A stretch of DNA of 7,020 nucleotides from contig JAHEYE010000180.1 in the NCBI GenBank assembly GCA_023251695.1, positions 1-7,020 of the forward strand, written 5' to 3'. This DNA is from Sphingobacteriaceae bacterium (GTDB lineage Bacteria; Bacteroidota; Bacteroidia; B-17B0; Aurantibacillaceae). The notes under the pieces were generated by a model that did no database searches, was not told the DNA's origin, and saw only the letters and a list, made by a program, of their open reading frames with translations. Made by a program: the position numbers and the translations under genes. The stretch's first letter is position 1, and the number at the start of each line of letters is the position of its first letter. Positions 1 to 5,945 of this stretch are shown in pieces.

Positions 1-1
1 G

Positions 2-442
2 GTTGATGAACGTGTAATGATCGTGCCTGGAACCGATGGACAAAAAATGAGTAAGTCGTATAATAATTTTATTAACATTTTTCTTCTGGAAAAAGATTTA
101 AAGAAAGTGGTGATGGGAATTATTACCGATAGCACACCGTTGGAATCTCCAAAAAACCCTGACACTTGCAACGCTTTCAAACTTTATCAATTATTAGCAA
201 GCAAGGAACAAACCGAAGCCATGTGCCAGAATTATTTAAAAGGTAATTATGGCTATGGTCATGCTAAAACCGAACTGTTTGAATTGATAATGACTAAATA
301 TGCTGAACAAAGAAAAACATTTACCGAATTAATGAATCATCCAACAAAGCTGGAAGAGGAATTAAGTATTGGTGAGGCGAAAGCTAAAAAAATGGCGCAG
401 CAAAAATTATCAGACATCCGGAAAGCTTTGGGTTACGCCTGA
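2..442 (+). CDS. trpS: Tryptophanyl-tRNA synthetase, C-terminal part (5' end outside window)
   Basis: This is the end of a class I aminoacyl-tRNA synthetase that charges tRNA-Trp with tryptophan in the cytoplasm. The reading frame is open from base 2 without a start, so the gene begins upstream; 146 codons are visible. The segment GTDGQKMSKSYNN (bases 29-67) holds the KMSKS ATP-binding loop in the form typical of TrpRS (DGxKMSKSYxN). After it come the helical C-terminal region and the ending GEAKAKKMAQQKLSDIRKAL, which resembles the usual TrpRS tail. Bacterial TrpRS is about 320-350 residues, so roughly 180-200 residues, including the HIGH-type motif, lie outside the window. TyrRS is the main alternative, but its KMSKS context differs and a C-terminal S4 domain would be expected in the bacterial enzyme; none is present. 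The stop TGA (440-442) faces the stop of the minus-strand glycosyltransferase one base away. Confidence 0.93.
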   Translation, partial: VDERVMIVPGTDGQKMSKSYNNFINIFLLEKDLKKVVMGIITDSTPLESPKNPDTCNAFKLYQLLASKEQTEAMCQNYLKGNYGYGHAKTELFELIMTKYAEQRKTFTELMNHPTKLEEELSIGEAKAKKMAQQKLSDIRKALGYA

Positions 443-443
443 T

Positions 444-1826
444 TCAGGATTCTTCACTTCTCTTTCTAAAAAATTTCTCGGAAATAAACGCAGTCGCTGC
501 AAGTATAATCAGAACATCTACCTGAAACAAATAACGTATCTCAACTTGACGCAACAAGGCGGTTACTAAAAAATATATTGAACAAAAGAAAATAAGGCTT
601 AGCTTAAAATAATCTTTTTTCCAATAAACGACGCAGGCAAATAATCCTGTAAAAATCAAAAAGCATCTAAGGCCCATGAAAATCCTGAATGGAATTTCGG
701 GTGCCATGTTCTTATAGGTTAAACTTGTTTTGAAAAATGCCTTTTTTAAATTACATACCGGAACTTTAATGTAATAATTGAAAGGATGATTGGTTTTATA
801 ACTTTTCTTGAGAATATTAAAACTGCGCGTTATTAATCTGTCGTAACAACCATAACATTTTCCTTTTACACCCGCATCACGCTGCCACTCCACAAAGCTT
901 GTACCGCATTTACGTGCGAGTTGAATTGTATTTATAGCTAATTGTTTTTCGGTTTCAGTTTCAAAAACTTCATCAGGAAAAATTATTTCGCTGTCGAGTT
1001 TGTAAGCATAAGCTAAATAGTCATCAGGCTGATCGTTATGCCAGGCGTACAACCAATACATGTAACCCAACATATCGCGCTGATAATCGGCATAACCGGC
1101 TGATAAAGGTTTTATCAATATCAACCTTTCCGATTTCATATAATTTCTGACAGGCCACGGTAAATAAAGAACGAGCATAAATAAAAACATTCCCAAATAT
1201 TTTGAAAATGATAATTGATGATTGCGCCACAAATAGAAAACTGAAAGCGGAATTAAAATCAATAAAATTTCACGGATATAAAATCCAAGAATGAGAAAAA
1301 ATCCGAGCGTAAGACAATTTTTGAGATTGTTTTCAAAATAAATTAATTTGTGAAGAACTAAAATAATAAGAAATAATGAAAGGTACTCCGTGTCTGTTTT
1401 TACAACAAAATAAAGGGTAAGCGGGAAAAAAGCATAAACGAAACTTACAATTAATGCGGTTCTATCTGAAAAAAGTTTCAGGAAAATTTTATAAACCAGA
1501 TACGTTGCAATTACATCAAGAATAATCTGAAACAAAGCTAAACCAATATAAGCCTTTGCTTCTCCCAATAATAAATAAAAAATTCCCCAGGCAAATATAA
1601 CCACCGGTAACCTTCCATAGGAGGCATCAATAAATCTTTGGTCGTGTGTATAGGTGCCGTTATTAACGAGATTAATGAAAGTGTTGGTGTATGAATGAGA
1701 ATCCTGAGTGGCTAAGGTCCAATGCTCAAAAACGCCAGGACCAATAACAAAGAGATATAATAATTTAAAAATAAATCCTGCTGCCAGAATAATAAGCAAT
1801 GGTTTATTATTAATTATTTTACTCAA
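444..1826 (-). CDS. Multi-spanning GT-C type glycosyltransferase (GT39/ArnT-like), specificity unknown
   Basis: A 460-residue integral membrane protein with about ten or more hydrophobic segments (roughly 8-30, 73-88, 93-116, 122-142, 148-164, 171-200, 209-225, 381-401, 406-424, 433-449). The first extracytoplasmic loop contains an acidic QDSHSYTN stretch (D42) followed by a GRLPVV segment before the next span, the arrangement seen in GT-C enzymes of the PMT/ArnT group, which use polyprenyl-phosphate-linked sugars on the outer face of the inner membrane. A large loop (about 226-380) contains C307 and a C324-x-x-C327 pair. The C-terminal RQVEIRYLFQVDVLI resembles the arginine-containing last-span region of this group. 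The start is TTG at 1826: an in-frame TAA lies at 1839-1841 with no ATG or GTG between, and the next internal Met is at residue 213. It starts 27 bases after the ABC exporter and is probably co-transcribed with it. The family call is from topology and motifs; donor and acceptor cannot be inferred. Confidence 0.72.
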   Translation of the reverse strand: MSKIINNKPLLIILAAGFIFKLLYLFVIGPGVFEHWTLATQDSHSYTNTFINLVNNGTYTHDQRFIDASYGRLPVVIFAWGIFYLLLGEAKAYIGLALFQIILDVIATYLVYKIFLKLFSDRTALIVSFVYAFFPLTLYFVVKTDTEYLSLFLIILVLHKLIYFENNLKNCLTLGFFLILGFYIREILLILIPLSVFYLWRNHQLSFSKYLGMFLFMLVLYLPWPVRNYMKSERLILIKPLSAGYADYQRDMLGYMYWLYAWHNDQPDDYLAYAYKLDSEIIFPDEVFETETEKQLAINTIQLARKCGTSFVEWQRDAGVKGKCYGCYDRLITRSFNILKKSYKTNHPFNYYIKVPVCNLKKAFFKTSLTYKNMAPEIPFRIFMGLRCFLIFTGLFACVVYWKKDYFKLSLIFFCSIYFLVTALLRQVEIRYLFQVDVLIILAATAFISEKFFRKRSEES

Positions 1827-1853
1827 ATTTCCGGAAACTTAAATAGAGAGCAA

Positions 1854-3719
1854 TTAAACAATGCTGCTTAAACTATCGAATTGCATTTTACTTAATTTGT
1901 AATACAATCCGTTTTCGTTCTTTATCAATTCTTTGTGGGTGCCCGATTCGGTGACTTCTCCTTTATGCAACACAACAATTTTATCGGCGTTCTTGATAGT
2001 TGATAAACGATGCGCGATGACAATGGATGTTCTTCCGACCATTAACTTATCCAAAGCCTCCTGAACTAAACGTTCACTTTCGCTATCCAGACTACTGGTT
2101 GCTTCATCTAAAATTAAAATACTCGGGTTTTTTAATACTGCTCTCGCAATGGCAACACGCTGACGTTGTCCGCCTGATAACTGAATGCCTCTATCCCCTA
2201 CTATCGTTTCAAATTTTTCAGGGAAACTTTCGATAAATTCCAGTGCATTTGCTTTACGTGCCGCTTCAATAATTTCTTCTGTTGTTGCACTTGGCTTTCC
2301 GTATAAAATATTTTCGCGTATGGTTCCGCCGAATAATAAAACATCCTGGGGTACAATAGCCATTTGCTCGCGTAGTTCGGTTAAATCGTAATCGTTTGCC
2401 TTTTTTCCATCAATGGTAAACTCACCATTTCCGATTTCATAAAACCTTAGAACTAAAGAAGCAATGGTTGATTTTCCGCTGCCGCTGCTTCCAACTAAAG
2501 CTAAGGTCTCACCTGAATTAATTGTGAATGAAACTTTTTTCAGTACTTCAAAGTCAGTGCGCGTTGGATAAGTAAACTGTACGTTCTTAAATTCAATATC
2601 TCCTTTAAGTCTTTTAATGTTTGTAGTTTGCGCTTGTAAATTAATTTTTTCGTGTTCACCATTGATGATATCGAAAACGCGGTCAGTTGCTCCTAAAGCG
2701 CGCTGAATAGAAGCAATTTGTTCCGGCAATCCCCCGAGTGAACCGGCTACGAAAAGCGACAACATCAAAAACTGACCGAACTGCTCCGGGGTAATTATTT
2801 TATCGATCTTCAGCTCCGTCATTTTATAAAGAATAAAAAATATGGCGCCGAAGATGACAGTCATAACAAAGGTGAAGAATATGCCGCGCAATACACCAAA
2901 CCTGATTCCGAATTTTCTGATCTCCTCTGTGTTTTTAGAATACCTTGAAATCTCGAAGCATTCATTGGTAAAAGATTTTACGCTGCTAATGCCCATTAAA
3001 GCTTCATTCACAATCACGTTGGAATGTGCGATTTTGTCTTGAAGGTCTTTTGAATACTTTCTTATTTTTCTGGAATAAAGAATAGCAACGATTATTATTG
3101 GAGGAATAATAAACACAAACCATTGTGCAATCGCCCACTTTACTTTTACAATTATCACTATGAATCCACCGATCCCAACAATACTTTGACGAATAACCTC
3201 AGCAATATTAATTGTAAACGCTTCCTGAATTACATTTACATCTGTTGCAATCCTGCTTGATAATTCTGCAGTTTGATTTTTTGAGAAAAAACTCATTGGC
3301 ATCTGCACCATTTTCGAAAAAGCGTCAGTACGCAATCCTTTGAGAATACTTTCAGTAACAACACCAAACATATAAACCCTTCCGAAAGAAAAAATACCTT
3401 GCGCAACAAGTAAAGCTAAAAGTGTTAAACCAATTTCCTTAAGATGGCCTTTTAAGATATCTTTCGGTGTTGTATCGTCTCCGAAAATTCCGAGTAATTT
3501 TCCGGCAACCATTGGGAAATAAAGTCCGACAGCGGCGCTTAATCCCAGGCAAGTCATCCCCAAAACAAATTTCCATTTCTGACGGCCCAGGTAATCGAAT
3601 AATCTGAATGATCTTTTAAAATTATCAGCGCTGAGTTTTGCTTTCGGCAATTCCCGTTTATCGTGACCACTCATGCTTCCGCCCTTAAGTTCTTTATTTG
3701 GGCCGGGACCTTTTGCCAT
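1854..3719 (-). CDS. ABC exporter half-transporter, fused membrane and ATPase domains (MsbA/ABCB-like)
   Basis: A 621-residue half-transporter expected to work as a homodimer in the inner membrane, using ATP to export a lipid, peptide or drug-like substrate. The transmembrane domain covers about residues 35-345, with hydrophobic spans near 50-72, 95-115, 180-215 and 278-330 and coupling helices around PMSFFSKNQTAELSSRIATD. The ATPase domain (about 370-612) is intact: A-loop Y384, Walker A GSSGSGKST (410-418, K416), Q-loop Q458, signature LSGGQ (514-518), Walker B ILILDE (534-539, catalytic E539), D-loop SLD (543-545) and switch H570. Length matches MsbA/BmrA-type exporters (about 580-620). 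The first 15 residues are Gly/Lys-rich, and Met16 is an alternative start. There is no Shine-Dalgarno sequence upstream. It leads a minus-strand pair with the downstream glycosyltransferase gene, which hints at glycolipid or envelope-precursor export, but exporters of this family cannot be assigned a substrate from sequence, so msbA is not claimed. Confidence 0.93.
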   Translation of the reverse strand: MAKGPGPNKELKGGSMSGHDKRELPKAKLSADNFKRSFRLFDYLGRQKWKFVLGMTCLGLSAAVGLYFPMVAGKLLGIFGDDTTPKDILKGHLKEIGLTLLALLVAQGIFSFGRVYMFGVVTESILKGLRTDAFSKMVQMPMSFFSKNQTAELSSRIATDVNVIQEAFTINIAEVIRQSIVGIGGFIVIIVKVKWAIAQWFVFIIPPIIIVAILYSRKIRKYSKDLQDKIAHSNVIVNEALMGISSVKSFTNECFEISRYSKNTEEIRKFGIRFGVLRGIFFTFVMTVIFGAIFFILYKMTELKIDKIITPEQFGQFLMLSLFVAGSLGGLPEQIASIQRALGATDRVFDIINGEHEKINLQAQTTNIKRLKGDIEFKNVQFTYPTRTDFEVLKKVSFTINSGETLALVGSSGSGKSTIASLVLRFYEIGNGEFTIDGKKANDYDLTELREQMAIVPQDVLLFGGTIRENILYGKPSATTEEIIEAARKANALEFIESFPEKFETIVGDRGIQLSGGQRQRVAIARAVLKNPSILILDEATSSLDSESERLVQEALDKLMVGRTSIVIAHRLSTIKNADKIVVLHKGEVTESGTHKELIKNENGLYYKLSKMQFDSLSSIV

Positions 3720-3737
3720 ATTAATAATTTTGGAGGT

Positions 3738-3745
3738 TAAAGGTA
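3738..3745 (-). promoter_or_regulatory. Possible -7 element for the ABC exporter/glycosyltransferase pair
   Basis: Read on the minus strand this is TACCTTTA, matching seven of eight positions of the Bacteroidetes -7 consensus TAnnTTTG. It ends 18 bases before the exporter ATG, which would give a very short leader. I see no TTG at the expected distance upstream, so the call is weak. No other better match was seen between 3720 and 3790 on this strand. Confidence 0.22.
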
Positions 3746-3817
3746 CTCGTTTTTATGGGGTAAAGTCTTAAATTTGATGTTTTTATAGCCCTTTTTAACG
3801 AAAAAAGGACCTATAAT

Positions 3818-3847
3818 TTGCTGAATGCCAAAAAGTATCTATATTTG
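3818..3847 (+). promoter_or_regulatory. Bacteroidetes-type promoter (-33 TTG, -7 TATATTTG) of rpmH
   Basis: TTG at 3818-3820 (within TTTG 3817-3820) and TATATTTG at 3840-3847, a full match to TAnnTTTG, are separated by 19 bases. This is the element pair and spacing described for the primary sigma factor of Bacteroides and Flavobacterium. Transcription would start around 3853-3856, giving an AT-rich leader of about 33 bases without a Shine-Dalgarno sequence before the rpmH ATG at 3888. A perfect -7 match with correctly spaced TTG in front of a highly expressed ribosomal gene makes this the best-supported promoter in the window. Confidence 0.8.
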
Positions 3848-3887
3848 CAGTCCATTTTAAAAACGAACAATTTTAATATAATATACA

Positions 3888-4049
3888 ATGAAACGGACTT
3901 TCCAACCATCGCAACGCAAGAGAAGAAACAAGCACGGTTTCCGTGAGCGTATGTCAACTGCCAATGGTCGCAGGGTGGTAGCTTCACGTCGTAAAAGAGG
4001 TCGTAAAAAATTAACAGTATCGAGCGAAAAACTGCACAAACGTCAGTAA
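3888..4049 (+). CDS. rpmH: 50S ribosomal protein L34
   Basis: A 53-residue, highly basic protein beginning MKRTFQPSQRKRRNKHGFRE and continuing RMSTANGRRVVASRRKRGRK, which is the nearly invariant L34 sequence. L34 sits in the large ribosomal subunit bound to 23S rRNA. The length (usual range 44-53) and complete N-terminal motif leave no doubt; the only variable part is the short tail LTVSSEKLHKRQ. It has its own promoter (3818-3847) and an intrinsic terminator 23 bases after the stop, so it appears to be a single-gene transcription unit. The common partner rnpA (RNase P protein) is not next to it. An antisense open frame overlapping this gene is a by-product of its arginine-rich codons. Confidence 0.98.
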   Translation: MKRTFQPSQRKRRNKHGFRERMSTANGRRVVASRRKRGRKKLTVSSEKLHKRQ

Positions 4050-4072
4050 TTCGCCATTTAGTTTATAGGTTT

Positions 4073-4106
4073 AAAGCCCGGATGTCAGTCCGGGCTTTGT
4101 TTTTTT
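4073..4106 (+). terminator. Rho-independent terminator of rpmH
   Basis: A perfect 10-base stem, AAAGCCCGGA (4073-4082) with TCCGGGCTTT (4089-4098), closes a 6-base loop (TGTCAG) and is followed by G and seven T residues (4100-4106). The position directly after the rpmH stop and the GC-rich stem plus T-tract fit a strong intrinsic terminator on the plus strand. Confidence 0.95.
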
Positions 4107-4149
4107 ATAAAGGCACGGATTTTGCCGGATAGTTTCCAAACCAATATCC

Positions 4150-4443
4150 ATGAAAAAAATTATACTTATTGCTTTTACATTTTTATGCTTTGGAATTATG
4201 AAAGCACATATTGTAAAAAAAACACATCCATGTTTCACCCAAAAAACATTTACAGTTTGTGAAATAAATCATTTGAAAAATTATGAAGTTGCCTTTAAGT
4301 TTTTTCCGGAAAAAATATTTGTTTACGGTCCGGCACCAAAAGCGATTTCGTTTCAGAATAAATTAGCAATAGAAAATAAGAACAATATTCTGTGCCTTCG
4401 ACAAGCTCAGGCACCAAATTCCAATCGGTGGTTGAGCTTGTAG
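4150..4443 (+). CDS. Small predicted exported protein of unknown function, tail encoded by a repeat
   Basis: A 97-residue open frame that I do not recognise. The N-terminus MKKIILIAFTFLCFGIMKAH has a basic n-region and a hydrophobic stretch (about 5-17) like a Sec signal peptide, although no clear AxA cleavage site is visible. The mature part is basic and aromatic-rich (for example YEVAFKFFPEKIFVYGP) with cysteines at 28 and 37 and another at 82. Residues 83-97 (LRQAQAPNSNRWLSL) and the stop TAG are encoded inside an inverted repeat (4396-4446), so the natural C-terminus may have been altered by insertion of that element or the gene may be decaying. It lies between the rpmH terminator and the convergent arginine decarboxylase gene. 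No promoter with a good TAnnTTTG was found upstream. The signal-like start and AT-rich codon use favour a real gene, but a spurious or degenerate frame is possible. Confidence 0.5.
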   Translation: MKKIILIAFTFLCFGIMKAHIVKKTHPCFTQKTFTVCEINHLKNYEVAFKFFPEKIFVYGPAPKAISFQNKLAIENKNNILCLRQAQAPNSNRWLSL

Positions 4444-4446
4444 AAA
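4396..4446. repeat. Imperfect inverted repeat, likely dispersed intergenic hairpin element
   Basis: The left arm CTTCGACAAGCTCAGGCACC (4396-4415) and right arm GGTGGTTGAGCTTGTAGAAA (4427-4446) pair with four mismatches around an 11-base loop; the core ACAAGCTCA/TGAGCTTGT is perfect. CTTCGACAAGCTCAG and its complement are, from memory, a very common dispersed hairpin motif in bacterial genomes including Bacteroidetes. It lies between convergent genes and could act as a bidirectional transcript end or mRNA-stabilising hairpin. It overlaps the end of the small exported protein gene and stops 15 bases before the end of the arginine decarboxylase gene. Copy number cannot be judged from one window. 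Confidence 0.7.
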
Positions 4447-4460
4447 TTACCGGTTAAAAA

Positions 4461-5858
4461 TTAATACCCCAAAATCTTCAACATCGATTTATAACTCTGT
4501 TCTTTTGCAAACAAGCGGGTTGTAATTGTTCCGTCATCTTCCCTGTCGATGAGAACATGTTTTGGAGCGGGGATTAAACAATGTTGGGTACCGCCGTATC
4601 CGCTGAGTGCTTCCTGATAAGCACCGGTATGAAAAAATCCAACGTATAATGGTTTCTTATCTGTTTTATCAATGCGTGGTAAAAAAACCTGATTGGTATG
4701 CGCTTCACTATTGTAATAATCCATGCTATCGCAGGTTAGTCCGCCTAAACTTACTGGCACGTAAGGTTTATCCCAATCGTTAATGGCAAGTAAAATAAAA
4801 CGCTGATTTATCCCCCAGGTATCGGGTAATGTTGTGATGAAAGAACTATCAATCATATACCAACGCTCACGGTCATTTTGCATCTTCTGATCAACAACCG
4901 AATACAATGTTGCACCGCTCTCGCCTACAGTGTAAGAACCGAACTCAGTGAAAATATTAGGTTCATCAATCTCATTTTGTATACAAAAAGCTTTTATCTG
5001 CGAAACGATCTCTTCAATCATATATTCGTAACTGTACTCAAAACCAAGTGATGTGCGGATAGGCATTCCCCCTCCGATATTAAGTGAATCGAGGCTCGGG
5101 CATATCTTCTTTAATTCCAGGTAAATGCTAAGGCACTTATTTAGCTCTGTCCAATAGTAAATAGTATCCTTAATACCGTTATTAATGAAGAAATGTAAGA
5201 GCTTTAGTTCGAACTTCGGATTGCTTTGTATCTTCTCTTTATACAGGGTCATGATATCACTGTAGCGAACGCCGAGTCGTGAAGAATAGAAGGCAAAAGA
5301 AGGTTCTTCTTCGGTACTGATTCTTATTCCGAGTTTACATTTTTCTGCCTTAACATGTTTCGTATAATAATTGATTTCTTCGAGGTGATCGAGCACCGGT
5401 ATAACATTAAAATTCTCGTTAATTAATTCGGCGATGTACTGTTTGTACAGTGTACGTTTATACCCGTTACAAATAATATATGTATCTTTACTAAGCCTCT
5501 TTTTTTTGAATTGCTCTTTGATAATCTGGATGTCGTAGGCCGAAGAAGTTTCGAGATGTACCTCGTTTTTAAGCACTTCGTCTAACACAAACGAAAAGTG
5601 CGAACTTTTGGTGCAATAGCAGTAAATGTACTTGCCTTTATAGTCGGCTTTAGCCATTGCAACATTAAAAAGGCGCTTGGCTTTCTGTATTTGTGAGCCT
5701 ATTTTTGGTAAATAAGTGATTTTCAATGGAGTACCATATTGCTTGATTATGTCCATTAAAGATATATCATTGAAATACAGCTCATTATCAACGACATTAA
5801 ATCCTTCCTGAGGGAAGTTAAAGGTCTGATTTATAAGATCATTATACCGATTATCCAT
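4461..5858 (-). CDS. speA: Arginine decarboxylase, PLP-dependent fold type III, Bacteroidetes form
   Basis: A 465-residue cytoplasmic enzyme predicted to convert arginine to agmatine plus CO2, the first step of the agmatine route to putrescine. Motifs of the alanine-racemase-like fold III decarboxylases appear in order: YCYCTKSSHF with the PLP lysine K84; LHFFINNG with H222, in the position of the histidine that stacks on PLP; the phosphate-binding IGGG (261-264); TEFGSYTVGESG with E305, corresponding to the EPGR region; GGLTCDSMD with catalytic C376 and D377; and GAYQEA with Y414 near the C-terminus. The length differs from the long E. coli SpeA (about 650 residues) and matches the compact type annotated as arginine decarboxylase in Flavobacterium-like genomes. 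The ATG at 5858 gives the usual N-terminus. The gene is divergent from the arginase-family gene, whose start is 87 bases away, supporting an arginine substrate. Ornithine or diaminopimelate decarboxylase are less likely alternatives; exact specificity is inference. Confidence 0.87.
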   Translation of the reverse strand: MDNRYNDLINQTFNFPQEGFNVVDNELYFNDISLMDIIKQYGTPLKITYLPKIGSQIQKAKRLFNVAMAKADYKGKYIYCYCTKSSHFSFVLDEVLKNEVHLETSSAYDIQIIKEQFKKKRLSKDTYIICNGYKRTLYKQYIAELINENFNVIPVLDHLEEINYYTKHVKAEKCKLGIRISTEEEPSFAFYSSRLGVRYSDIMTLYKEKIQSNPKFELKLLHFFINNGIKDTIYYWTELNKCLSIYLELKKICPSLDSLNIGGGMPIRTSLGFEYSYEYMIEEIVSQIKAFCIQNEIDEPNIFTEFGSYTVGESGATLYSVVDQKMQNDRERWYMIDSSFITTLPDTWGINQRFILLAINDWDKPYVPVSLGGLTCDSMDYYNSEAHTNQVFLPRIDKTDKKPLYVGFFHTGAYQEALSGYGGTQHCLIPAPKHVLIDREDDGTITTRLFAKEQSYKSMLKILGY

Positions 5859-5898
5859 TTTTTTATCAAAGTAAGTGAGTTACTTAAGCAAAAGCAGG

Positions 5899-5906
5899 CA
5901 AAAGTA
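5899..5906 (-). promoter_or_regulatory. Probable -7 element of the arginine decarboxylase gene
   Basis: Read on the minus strand this is TACTTTTG, an exact match to the Bacteroidetes -7 consensus TAnnTTTG. Transcription would begin near 5892, leaving a leader of about 33 bases before the ATG at 5858, the same length as inferred for rpmH. A TTG at exactly 19-21 bases upstream is not present, so the -33 half is poor, which could mean a regulated promoter. The plus-strand promoter of the arginase-family gene is not clear; TAATTTAC at 5909-5916 is only a partial match. Confidence 0.45.
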
Positions 5907-5945
5907 AGTAATTTACCTTAAAGTATAACACCGAATCTATAGTAT

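Noticed and set aside
369..569. Plus-strand open frame across the trpS end into the glycosyltransferase gene
   Set aside because: It overlaps two well-supported genes in other frames and has no start context or recognisable sequence.
3720..3887. Possible riboswitch or small RNA in the gap before rpmH
   Set aside because: Apart from the promoter elements the gap is AT-rich with no extended conserved-looking stem structure, and the predicted leader is only about 33 bases.
3857..4039. Minus-strand open frame of about 60 codons opposite rpmH
   Set aside because: It is antisense to the unmistakable L34 gene and arises from its arginine/lysine-rich codons; the peptide has no recognisable features.
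4396..4446. Possible CRISPR repeat or transposon end
   Set aside because: There is one imperfect hairpin only, with no regularly spaced copies, no transposase and no cas gene; a dispersed hairpin repeat fits better.
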